Origin: Bradyrhizobium sp. 149
GTDB lineage: Bacteria > Pseudomonadota > Alphaproteobacteria > Rhizobiales > Xanthobacteraceae
Reading direction: 5' to 3'
Assembly (NCBI RefSeq): GCF_023073915.1
Contig: NZ_JADPKK010000005.1
Coordinates: 62,001 to 126,000, forward strand
DNA length: 64,000 nt
The notes under the pieces were generated by a model. That model was not told the origin of the DNA and made no database searches. It was given only the letters and a program-made list of their open reading frames with translations. The position numbers were made by a program, and so were the translations under genes. The first letter of the stretch is position 1. Each line of letters opens with the position of its first letter. Below, piece by piece: positions 56,837-64,000 of this stretch.

Positions 56837-58006
56837 CTAGCCATATGCGTCGCCCGTAAGCAACAGGGCTGAAATCTCCGGGCGCGACGCTAGCAAGGAG
56901 TCGATGCTGGCAACGTACCGTCTTGGCTCCGCATAAGGGATAGCCACGCTGGATACTCGATCTGCAGAGATCATCTTCATCTCAAAGCACGCCAGCGCGC
57001 TTCCGATGGTCATCAACTTGCTCGCCAAGGGCGTGACAACTAAGCGACAGCCTCCGACTATCTTTAGCGTGTTTCTGTACCGTTCCATAGCTCCAAGCAG
57101 TTGCCTATACATTTGAAAAGGATGGGCCTCGTTAGCATACATGATGTTAGACAAGGGCGTTTCGCGTCGTGCAAACAATATGCTGTCATACTCGACCAAT
57201 AGCATATCGCCTCTTCTTGGATTCTTCGATGGATAAGGCAATATCGGACATATTTCCGCGTCAGACGGGATGAGTTCTTCGATCTTGCGAACCTGAGCTA
57301 GGCGATTCTCACCAAGAATGGGTAACCACACCAGCGGTAGATCTCGCAAAGCTTCCGATTGCAACGCTTCGGAATACCCAGGGATCAAGACAAGGTCGTT
57401 GCTTGGATCTTCAGAACTTATAAGGCTGTCGAGCGCGGCGTCTTCGCCCACGAGCACTTGAAGCGAGGTGCCGTTCGCGGCTAGCTCGGATCCGTCCTTG
57501 CAGGTAGGCAATAATTTTGCAAGGAGGCTGAGTAGAACGGTGAGATATGCGATACGAGGTAGCGAGCTTACATCAAGGACAATATCTGTTTGGCTGTCCA
57601 CGAACCTGAGAACGTCGTCAGCTACTTGTCTCAAGCCAATCGTCGCGCTGACTTCATCTTCTCCCACGGAGGACCGACCGAAAGTTATCGAATGGCAGCT
57701 CCCGATTTCTGAGAAGCATTCTTCCAACTCGGACTTGTTTTTTCTAGTTTGGGCCTTCAATTCCTCGGACATCTGATAGCTCGAAAAGCCAATTAGAATA
57801 AGTTGAGCATTCTGAACTTCACATCCGGACTCGCGAATCCTTGCGACATACTTGGACATCACAATAGCTGCCCTGGCATCAAAGCCGGCGCCCGTAATAT
57901 AGAGTAGGTTGAACTTCTTGCTGCTCTTCTTTCGGTCCGCGAGGACCTGATCCCAAAGATCTTCCACTTCAGGTCCTCGCCTAAACACATAGTTCTTCCA
58001 GATCAT
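56837..58006 (-). CDS. Unrecognised protein of the island operon, Rossmann-like N-terminus
   Basis: A 389-residue protein I could not place in a family. The N-terminal segment KKFNLLYITGAGFDARAAIVMSKYV and VQNAQLILIGFSSYQ look like a Rossmann-type beta-alpha start with a glycine loop. A second conserved-looking stretch is TDIVLDVSSLPRIAYLTVLLSLLAKL. Later LRDLPLVWLPILGENRLAQV and NTLKIVGGCRLVVTPLASKLMTIGSALACF hint at further alpha/beta layers. It starts with ATG immediately after the TAA of the ATPase gene (TAAATG), so it is the fifth and last gene of the operon. Could be the effector or a nucleotide-binding partner; not shown. Confidence 0.75.
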   Translation of the reverse strand: MIWKNYVFRRGPEVEDLWDQVLADRKKSSKKFNLLYITGAGFDARAAIVMSKYVARIRESGCEVQNAQLILIGFSSYQMSEELKAQTRKNKSELEECFSEIGSCHSITFGRSSVGEDEVSATIGLRQVADDVLRFVDSQTDIVLDVSSLPRIAYLTVLLSLLAKLLPTCKDGSELAANGTSLQVLVGEDAALDSLISSEDPSNDLVLIPGYSEALQSEALRDLPLVWLPILGENRLAQVRKIEELIPSDAEICPILPYPSKNPRRGDMLLVEYDSILFARRETPLSNIMYANEAHPFQMYRQLLGAMERYRNTLKIVGGCRLVVTPLASKLMTIGSALACFEMKMISADRVSSVAIPYAEPRRYVASIDSLLASRPEISALLLTGDAYG

Positions 58007-59926
58007 TTAGGCGACCTCTAAGCCGAGACCACGTGAAGGCTGCAGGCCAAACTCCATCCATTCAACTAAGGCCTGAGCTGATGTGTCCTGCCAACCTCCA
58101 TACTGGAGCGGCAGGTCGTAGTGCGCACAGAGCGTTCTGTTTAGGTAGAAGACTGTGCCCCCTTCACGAGATGTGCTCGCGCTGCTCTCCCGCGGTACGA
58201 GAAGATTTTCGGCCACGCATTCAAACAAAACTTGGCGAAGGGTACCAAAAAGGAAATCTGAAGAATCTGGAGTTCGTTTGAGTCTGGAAATCTCGCTATT
58301 GGAGAGGCGAACGCCCGTGACGCCCGGCGCATAAGGGGCATTGATGGAATAAGTCTTCTCTCGGCAAAAGACGCCAACAGCGTCAAGGAGCCGTTGAGCT
58401 AAAGTGCCCTCGCTGTGGCTTTGTGGAATGAAATCTCTCTTCTTGCTCGCAGCATCCCGTAGCCTCTTTTCTTGCTCCCGGGGTTGCAATTGAGGCTGAG
58501 TTTGGCGTCGTAAAATTTGCTTCGCTTTCATGCCCTCATACAGCGCAGCCGCCAAGTTGAGAAGCTCCTCAGGATTGTTCGTTGCCATGGCGCAGAGTCG
58601 GTCTATGCCATAATAGTAGGGAAGCTTGACTTCTCGGTGAACGAATATTTCGGCGGCGGATTGCACTGACGAGCTGTCGCGCTCGTCTAATTCATCTTCT
58701 GATAAGGGAACCAATTCGAAGGAAAGTTGCTTATTCGCTTCGTCCCGTGCCACTAAAATCCGCGTAATGTAAAGATCCGTCAAAGCTTGTGGGTTGATGG
58801 AGCTTGGTCGTTGCGAAGCTCTTGCCAGCCACTCCCTATAGCGGAGGTTGTCACGCAAGCGACTCATGTTCGACTCGAAAATCGCTTTGGCTTGAGCGTA
58901 AGCCTCTTCAATTTCCGACGAATTAAGGTTGTCCGATAGATACTGAGCAAATGAGCCGGCGGGTACAGTCGTTTGCTGGGCGAATCTTCGATCAAGAATG
59001 TTTTGTGCGAAGATCGCGAACTGTTGGCCACTTCGTCCTCCCCAAAGTTCTTCCAGGGGATAGTCGCGTATATCACGACCTTCGCGCGCGCCTTGGGAAA
59101 GAAACGAATCGATGAATGCTATGCTCCTGCTCGCAACCCAGATCGGAATGGACGGTCTGATGTTTACTAGTTCATCCAACAAGAGTGTGCGTTGGCTCTT
59201 GCGGAGCTTCTGTGTGTCGTCGATCATTAATAAGCGCTTTGGCGCAATTGTTCTTCCATTATGGATGAACTTAACTGCCTGGAGCCACAAGACGGCTTCA
59301 AAGCGAACCTGGGACGGGGTTCTGATGTTGGGCGACGAAATTATCGAATCTAGCAAGCTGTAGATCTCGCGCTCGCGCTGCTCCGCCCAAGCGATCATCT
59401 CAAGCGCAGTATCATGGAGTGGAATTGAACTAAGTTCGTTCGCGGGGGGCTGATATTCGAGGCGGATGTCCTGCAGGACGTCGCTGGCTACGCCCTCGAT
59501 GAGATCAGGTAAGCTACGGAGAGTTCTCAAAACAATGCGGGTGTCGAGCAGCGCTCGAAACATGCCTTCTTTGACAGAGGAGACGCCGGGCGGAATATCT
59601 GCATAACCTGCGGCGCAGGAGAGATAGACACCAAGCAGTTGAGGGCCTCTTTCTTCATCTAGGACTCCCCACTCAATCAGTTGGCGATAGGACTCGGCTT
59701 GCGTGGGACGTGCATGCCAAAAGGCTCGCAGCGCGTTTGGAGTGAATGCTCTTAGAATCGTAGTCTTCCCGCCCCCCGGTGGACTTCTGAAAACGTGGAC
59801 GGCGCCCTCTAGACAATCCTCCTCAAGCTTCTCGAGGACTTTGGGGGAAAAAAGATGCACGAATTCCTGATCCGAGGTCGTCCGCTCGGACATCCGCTCT
59901 AGAAAGGGGTTTGCGCGATATGCCAT
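58007..59926 (-). CDS. P-loop (ORC/CDC6- or STAND-like) ATPase of the island operon
   Basis: A 639-residue ATPase with Walker A SPPGGGKTT at residues 48-56 and Walker B KRLLMIDDTQ near 240. Sensor-like segment IPIWVASRSIAF follows. The N-terminus NPFLERMSERTTSDQEFVHLFSP resembles AAA proteins of ORC-CDC6/STAND type. A long helical C-terminal half (about 330-600) may bind a partner. Its ATG overlaps the preceding stop by one base (TAATG), indicating coupling to the PRTase-like gene. It may be the switch of the system. Confidence 0.85.
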   Translation of the reverse strand: MAYRANPFLERMSERTTSDQEFVHLFSPKVLEKLEEDCLEGAVHVFRSPPGGGKTTILRAFTPNALRAFWHARPTQAESYRQLIEWGVLDEERGPQLLGVYLSCAAGYADIPPGVSSVKEGMFRALLDTRIVLRTLRSLPDLIEGVASDVLQDIRLEYQPPANELSSIPLHDTALEMIAWAEQREREIYSLLDSIISSPNIRTPSQVRFEAVLWLQAVKFIHNGRTIAPKRLLMIDDTQKLRKSQRTLLLDELVNIRPSIPIWVASRSIAFIDSFLSQGAREGRDIRDYPLEELWGGRSGQQFAIFAQNILDRRFAQQTTVPAGSFAQYLSDNLNSSEIEEAYAQAKAIFESNMSRLRDNLRYREWLARASQRPSSINPQALTDLYITRILVARDEANKQLSFELVPLSEDELDERDSSSVQSAAEIFVHREVKLPYYYGIDRLCAMATNNPEELLNLAAALYEGMKAKQILRRQTQPQLQPREQEKRLRDAASKKRDFIPQSHSEGTLAQRLLDAVGVFCREKTYSINAPYAPGVTGVRLSNSEISRLKRTPDSSDFLFGTLRQVLFECVAENLLVPRESSASTSREGGTVFYLNRTLCAHYDLPLQYGGWQDTSAQALVEWMEFGLQPSRGLGLEVA

Positions 59927-61047
59927 TAGGTTTGCCGATGGCGGCTTACTCTGGGAAATAGTCCAAAGAATTGGTAGTCTTCTGGACCCCAGAGAGCATA
60001 GACCGAATTGTTTGGCGTATTGTGTGACAAGACAAGAGGAAGGGAGCAGTTAGCGAACCCGAGCCGCGCGCTCTCTGTCCCTCCGACTGAGATGTGCCGA
60101 TCCGACGCTCTGTCATCATAGTACTTCGGTTTCGAAAGCATGCTCATTAAAGCTGGGTCCGTTGACGGCGAAAGAGCGATACTCTTCTCAATAGGGCAAA
60201 GGACGTGAAGCTTTAGCGGCTTGAACCCTTGTTCGGACGTGAAACGTTCGGACCAATATTCGATATGATCAATTGCTTGGCGGGTCGCGACGTATAGTAG
60301 CAGATACACTTCGTAGTAGTCAGGATCTATCAGGTCGCCGCTATAAATACGTTCGTAGATTTTTTTGATTTTGCCCTTGAATCGTCTGTCTTTGGTGTCG
60401 AAGCGAATATAGGTATTACCGCTTCCGGAGAAGTCATCCACTAGCCAAATCAAACTGAAGCGCGGTGGGATGTAGTCGCTGGGATGAAGGACCGAGGATG
60501 ATTTTAGGGATACCTTTAGTTCCTCCAACATATCTTCGGCTTTGGCTTCCCCCAATTCGTATGCTTGCCAGATCTGTTCATTGCTAATCGCTCCGTTACT
60601 GGCACGACGCAGATCGTTGGTGTGCGCTCCGTCACTCAGACCGAGGTAGAGTGACTGTATGCGCAACTGCTCGAAACGTGGCAGGCTCATTAGCTGCCCA
60701 ACACGGTATGGTGGAATGCCACTCTCTTCGGCGATCAGCTTCAGGCGCTCCTGAACAATTACGTCGGGGTAGGCGAGTTGAACGAGATGCGCAATTTCTT
60801 GTTCGGATATGAACACTAACCGATCGCGAACAAATGAGAGTGCTTCGGCCCGATCCTCATGGTCGAATTGCTGAAGCCAAAGCGCGAGGCTTTCAACAAA
60901 CTGCTTTCCGGGACCAAATTGTTGATACTGATTGTATTTGTGGTCGGCGAGTAGTTGCAAGACAGGGACATTGCGTCCGACCTCTTCTGGGTCGCTCCAG
61001 CGCATGATCTGCGCTAGGAGAACTTGGGCGTTAACGTCTTTCAACAT
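59926..61047 (-). CDS. Phosphoribosyltransferase-like protein of the island operon
   Basis: A 373-residue protein with a PRPP-loop-like motif LVDDFSGSGNTYIR at about 202-215, acidic pair plus SGSGNT as in type I phosphoribosyltransferases. A long helical N-terminal region (1-190) precedes the catalytic fold. I recall a family name PRTase-CE for conflict-system PRTases of this look, but could not check. Start ATG at 61047 has GGAGA five bases upstream; the longer frame to 61065 overlaps the SIS-HAD gene more. Substrate unknown. Confidence 0.8.
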   Translation of the reverse strand: MLKDVNAQVLLAQIMRWSDPEEVGRNVPVLQLLADHKYNQYQQFGPGKQFVESLALWLQQFDHEDRAEALSFVRDRLVFISEQEIAHLVQLAYPDVIVQERLKLIAEESGIPPYRVGQLMSLPRFEQLRIQSLYLGLSDGAHTNDLRRASNGAISNEQIWQAYELGEAKAEDMLEELKVSLKSSSVLHPSDYIPPRFSLIWLVDDFSGSGNTYIRFDTKDRRFKGKIKKIYERIYSGDLIDPDYYEVYLLLYVATRQAIDHIEYWSERFTSEQGFKPLKLHVLCPIEKSIALSPSTDPALMSMLSKPKYYDDRASDRHISVGGTESARLGFANCSLPLVLSHNTPNNSVYALWGPEDYQFFGLFPRVSRHRQT

Positions 61048-62974
61048 CGTTCTCCAAAAAATCAAAACGAAACGTTTGGTCGTTGTTCAGTTTGAGTCGG
61101 TCAAGATACCAAAGTGTTGCGTCTAGATCGCGCTTATAGCGCGGCGCGAGTTTCCAACCTCGATCAATGCGCCTTGATGGCAGGTCCACACTCAGCGAGA
61201 AGCGGTGCTGTAGCAATGATGAGTCGTTGCCTGGCCAAGCTCCAAGGTCGCCCATTGTTACAACTTCGTACGGGTCCATCCGATGAGTTTGGACTATGTG
61301 CGCGACTATGTGAGATTTACTTACGCCTCGGGATAGGATGTCTACCGAGTGCTTGCTCTTCAATACTGTGCCAGATTCTAATCCCGCCTGCTTCAATGCA
61401 TCGGCAATAACGAACCACATATTGTCAGCGCTGACGCCGTTTTCGAAGCGAATGCTGAGTTGATGCGGCGCATTAGCTCTAATTCGCGATATAGGGACGC
61501 CTTGAGAGCGCAAATTGAGTACGATACGTTTGGCATGGATCAAGAACTCGCTCAGTTCTGTAACGCGCTGTATCTCATCCGATAAAGCTCCAATCCAGCC
61601 GCCGTTGTATAGAGCCAGCCGAAACATTGGCCACAGCCCTTTATCAACCGTGTCCCTCAGGTGATCGCGAACTGAGTCGCCTCGGCCGGATGCGATACCC
61701 ACAATCATACCCGCCTTAGTGATACGGTTCAGGTGTTGCAAAATTTCCGACCCCGGAGGGAGATCAACCTTGTTGGAGCTACAGAGCGTGCCATCATAAT
61801 CAAAAACGATTGCCCGGAAGTCCCTCGTAGAAAATTCCTGCTCAATCTCCTCCAATGCCCTCCGAATCTTGCCGCTGTTACGGGGCGAAGGCCAATGCGC
61901 GCCAAGGACCTCATATTTTGATTGCTCACCTCTAATTCCAGTTTCTTGCGGCGGCGGGATTAGCGATGATAGCTCGGCATAATAGAGCTGGCGGCCTAGG
62001 GGGGAAACGTTGGGCTTCGCAATGTTTCTCTTCGCCTCATTTGCTATTCTCGAAACTAAATGCATTCCCGCAACGAGACCCGCAATCAAATCGTTGGGAG
62101 TCGAACCGGGCATTGGAATCGTGAAGATGGGCACTGCGTCTGGGATTTGCGGTTTCATATCGAGCCACAGGGCTTCAGTGCTCGGTTCAGTTAGGACAAG
62201 CAGAGCACAGTCCCGCGTTCTCTCGGTCAACCAAAGGTGTCTGCCATGCGCGAAGGAACGGAAGTCGGCTAGCTGCGAAAATAGGAGCGCAGATTCGGAA
62301 AATTTTGATTCCAGATCTTCCGCGATTGGGCGAAGCTTGGGCGAAAATACGATGATGAGGCCGCGCTTATTTGCCGTCCTCGTAACAAACTCCTTGGCGG
62401 TATAAAGAAATTTGTCGAGAGGCTGGCCCGAGTAGTAAATGTTTTGTAGATCTAAAGAGGCAGGCTTTTGTCGATCCAATTCTGAAAAAGCGCGAGCAAC
62501 TAGCGATGCGTCCAGTATCAAGCTGTTGGTTGCTAAGTATCCATCCTTGTCACTTAGCTCAAAGACGTGTGACGTCACGTCGTTCAGCGTAGCCGCGAGT
62601 TCCATAAGGGGGCTGGAGTGTCGATTGGTAATGACGTGGACTGCTCGCGAACTGTGTTCGCGGGCTCGCTTCAATGCTTCTAGTATGTCGGGATTTTTGC
62701 CCTCTGCAGAGATAATGAAGATAGGGCTCGTTGCTGCCAAGGTCGGATTGCAAATCAATTCGAGCGGGGTAATCGAACGAGAAACTCGGCCAGTATAGGC
62801 TTCGTGTAAGCTGCATAGAAGTGAAGCGACCGTAAACGAGCCGCCCGAGCCGACCGCGATTAGACTAAACTGACTAGCTCCCGCGATAGCGGATTTGAGC
62901 TTTGTGAGTTCAGCTGATGCCGATCGATTAAGACTGGTCTGCAGTTTGGATAACTCTTCCTCGTAGGGCGTCAT
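61031..62974 (-). CDS. SIS-SIS-HAD fusion protein of the island operon
   Basis: A 647-residue fusion. The first SIS (sugar-phosphate isomerase-type) domain starts around 36 with LIAVGSGGSFTVASLL; a second SIS-like unit spans about 203-300 (LIIVFSPKLRPIAEDLESKF). From about 385 a HAD phosphatase follows with motif I VFDYDGTLC (Asp392/Asp394), motif II IASGRGDS (Ser429) and motif IV MGDLGAWPGNDSSLL (574-588). Cof-type cap features lie between. The tandem suggests handling of a phosphosugar and its dephosphorylation. Its 3' end overlaps the PRTase-like gene by 17 bases. Confidence 0.85.
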   Translation of the reverse strand: MTPYEEELSKLQTSLNRSASAELTKLKSAIAGASQFSLIAVGSGGSFTVASLLCSLHEAYTGRVSRSITPLELICNPTLAATSPIFIISAEGKNPDILEALKRAREHSSRAVHVITNRHSSPLMELAATLNDVTSHVFELSDKDGYLATNSLILDASLVARAFSELDRQKPASLDLQNIYYSGQPLDKFLYTAKEFVTRTANKRGLIIVFSPKLRPIAEDLESKFSESALLFSQLADFRSFAHGRHLWLTERTRDCALLVLTEPSTEALWLDMKPQIPDAVPIFTIPMPGSTPNDLIAGLVAGMHLVSRIANEAKRNIAKPNVSPLGRQLYYAELSSLIPPPQETGIRGEQSKYEVLGAHWPSPRNSGKIRRALEEIEQEFSTRDFRAIVFDYDGTLCSSNKVDLPPGSEILQHLNRITKAGMIVGIASGRGDSVRDHLRDTVDKGLWPMFRLALYNGGWIGALSDEIQRVTELSEFLIHAKRIVLNLRSQGVPISRIRANAPHQLSIRFENGVSADNMWFVIADALKQAGLESGTVLKSKHSVDILSRGVSKSHIVAHIVQTHRMDPYEVVTMGDLGAWPGNDSSLLQHRFSLSVDLPSRRIDRGWKLAPRYKRDLDATLWYLDRLKLNNDQTFRFDFLENDVERR

Positions 62975-62980
62975 GATGTT

Positions 62981-63580
62981 TCATTTTGTTTTGCGCTGTT
63001 GACCTGAACCCGGTTTATTCTCTCGCTTGCTACCCGTAGCTTTTGTTTTCTTCGCTCGAACCTTTGAGGGGCTGGCTTGTGCCGAGAGTTCGGCCCTTAA
63101 CTCCATCAGCATTAAGCCGAGCATATTTTGCCCCTGTCCGTTGACCTCGCCCCACAGCCGATTGACCGCGTTGTTTACACGCCCGGCCTCGACCAGCCGA
63201 GCAGATCCAGTCGAGAGGAGAACTGAGGCAAGGTTCGGATGTTGAAGGAATTTGGCCCGTAGAACTGCTCTCATTCGATCGAACTTAATCGACTGCCAAT
63301 CGGGCACGACATCCCAAATGTATAGGCCGTGGGCAGCCATCGCCGCCAACGCCGGTGTTGGTGCAGCTAGAATCCAATCGCGAACTGCCGGCTTCAGAGC
63401 CTTGCCTGCTTGATAAGCGTGTTCAGCGGTTGGGTATGTCTTCCCGTCGAATTCTATCTCGCAACGAAACAAGTTGCTGAAAATTCCGTAGGGACGTTCG
63501 TTCGCCCGATAGAACTTTATCGGCTCTTCGTTCGTAGTCGATGTGATCTTCGATTTCTTTCTGGAAGTCTGGCTTCGCAC
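62981..63580 (-). CDS. NADAR-domain protein, first gene of the island operon
   Basis: A 199-residue protein with a NADAR (YbiA/RibX-like) domain: FYRANERPYGIFSNLFRCEIEFDGKTYPTAEHAYQAGKAL. Conserved-looking residues include Gly32, Ser35-Asn36, Pro50-Thr51, Glu53-His54 and Gln57. Some NADAR proteins remove ADP-ribose from guanine, and others act on riboflavin intermediates. The C-terminal 35 residues are lysine/serine-rich (SKVRAKKTKATGSKRENKPG), suggesting nucleic-acid contact. The start is GTG at 63580 with only a weak SD. It ends 6 bases before the SIS-HAD gene. Confidence 0.87.
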   Translation of the reverse strand: MRSQTSRKKSKITSTTNEEPIKFYRANERPYGIFSNLFRCEIEFDGKTYPTAEHAYQAGKALKPAVRDWILAAPTPALAAMAAHGLYIWDVVPDWQSIKFDRMRAVLRAKFLQHPNLASVLLSTGSARLVEAGRVNNAVNRLWGEVNGQGQNMLGLMLMELRAELSAQASPSKVRAKKTKATGSKRENKPGSGQQRKTK

Positions 63581-63610
63581 TTCGAATCTCTACTCAGCTG
63601 TGAGTTTAGA

Positions 63611-63616
63611 ACTATA
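63611..63616 (-). promoter_or_regulatory. Possible -10 element of the island operon
   Basis: On the minus strand TATAGT lies about 31 bases before the NADAR GTG in an AT-richer stretch. No good -35 hexamer is seen at 17 bases, so the promoter assignment is weak. Confidence 0.25.
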
Positions 63617-63725
63617 CAGCAGCGAGTGAGGCGACGGAGGGCAAGCCTATGAGATACTCGTCGATGTTGTGGATACCGCAACAGCCATTTCTTGGGGGTA
63701 GTGCTGGCAGCTGAAGTGTAGCTGT

Positions 63726-63763
63726 CCAAAAACAAAAACGGCCGGATCTTCCGATCCGGCCGT
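63726..63763 (-). terminator. Intrinsic terminator of rpmB
   Basis: Perfect 11-bp stem (63738-63748 and 63753-63763, ACGGCCGGATC arms) with a four-base loop. On the minus strand it is followed by TTTTTGTTTTT, a classical U-tract. It lies 68 bases after the rpmB stop and forms the right boundary of the AT-rich island. Confidence 0.9.
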
Positions 63764-63830
63764 CTCGCAACACTCTCTCCGGCTAAAGCCTACGCCTCGC
63801 GACGCAAGCCCTCGCCCAATTCGAAAATTC

Positions 63831-64000
63831 TTAGCTCGCCTTCTTCGCCGGCGCGGGCGTCGGGCCGACCTTCTTCTGGATGGCGCGCTTCAGATCGAGG
63901 GCGCGCGGCGACAGCACGGCGGCCTTGGCCTTGAGCAGGAAGGGATCGAGGCCGCCATTGTGGTCGACGCTCTTGATCGCGCTGGTGGAGACACGCAGGC
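63831..64000 (-). CDS. rpmB: 50S ribosomal protein L28 (C-terminal part, cut by window edge)
   Basis: The last 56 codons of a minus-strand gene, reading [20 protein letters not shown] then [21 protein letters not shown] and a C-terminal [14 protein letters not shown] before TAA. The [16 protein letters not shown] segment is the L28 signature. It is followed by an intrinsic terminator; the N-terminus lies beyond base 64000. Confidence 0.93.
   Translation of the reverse strand, partial: LRVSTSAIKSVDHNGGLDPFLLKAKAAVLSPRALDLKRAIQKKVGPTPAPAKKAS

Larger units (their letters stand above)
56612..63725. other. AT-rich five-gene island between DUF1488 and the rpmB terminator
   Basis: A contiguous block with composition unlike its surroundings (frequent AT-ending codons, long AT-rich runs) that holds five minus-strand genes, all touching or overlapping. 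No transposase, integrase or tRNA is visible. GGGGGTAG occurs at both edges (56604-56611 and 63694-63701), which may be chance. About 225 bases at the left end (56612-56836) hold only a weak hairpin (GCCGAT/ATCGGC, 56707-56721), and about 145 bases lie upstream of the first gene on the right. Confidence 0.75.

Noticed and set aside
63517..63735. A 72-residue minus-strand frame before the NADAR gene
   Set aside because: It overlaps the NADAR start and the rpmB terminator, is basic and low complexity, and has no SD or family signature.

Overview
This window looks like chromosome of a Bradyrhizobium-type alphaproteobacterium (Rhizobiales/Hyphomicrobiales). The basis is the high-GC coding sequence, the gene orders prmC-prfA-ptsP-lysC and aroK-aroB, the cobaltochelatase pair cobS-cobT, several amide/amino-acid ABC importers, and many short palindromic intergenic repeats of the kind common in that genus. 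No rRNA, tRNA, CRISPR array, transposase or phage gene could be supported.

Layout. 1-5.4 kb: release factor 1 and its methyltransferase (partial), the nitrogen-PTS enzyme I and aspartokinase. 5.5-11.8 kb: housekeeping genes (PH-domain membrane protein, ubiG, a DMT transporter, DUF1178, a nitrilase-type hydrolase, grxC, comF, an NDUFAF5-like methyltransferase, mutT). 11.9-14.6 kb: an orphan TadE/TadE/TadG trio. 14.8-20.3 kb: argJ, a parvulin isomerase and secA. 20.4-28.6 kb: an amide-utilisation locus with a MarR regulator, an AmiC-like cytoplasmic amide sensor, an amidase and a complete five-gene HAAT-type ABC importer. 28.6-29.3 kb: a PIN/AbrB toxin-antitoxin pair with a perfect palindromic operator. 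29.3-37.9 kb: a YafK-like lipoprotein, accA, xerD, aroKB, a CNNM/CBS protein, bolA and a J-domain protein. 37.9-40.4 kb: two divergent citrate-synthase genes, one carrying an N-terminal helix-turn-helix. 40.4-46 kb: an allophanate-hydrolase-like amidase, a Crp/Fnr regulator and a taurine/nitrate-type ABC importer. 46-56.6 kb: DedA, cobS, cobT, a phytase-like protein, Old Yellow Enzyme, PilZ, DUF2235 and small proteins. The 3' end of rpmB (L28) closes the window.

The most interesting region is 56.8-63.6 kb. Five genes on the minus strand are visibly AT-richer than everything around them, touch or overlap one another, and lie as a block between a DUF1488 gene and the rpmB terminator. In transcription order they encode a NADAR-domain protein, a tandem-SIS plus HAD-phosphatase fusion, a phosphoribosyltransferase-like protein, a P-loop ATPase and an unrecognised Rossmann-like protein. 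Three of the five belong to families that handle ADP-ribose, PRPP or sugar phosphates. The block therefore looks like a horizontally acquired, nucleotide/ribose-chemistry conflict (defence) or modification system. No function is proven by the sequence alone.

Many genes are translationally coupled (4-base ATGA overlaps). Strong SD sequences were used to move several starts inward from the longest open frame.
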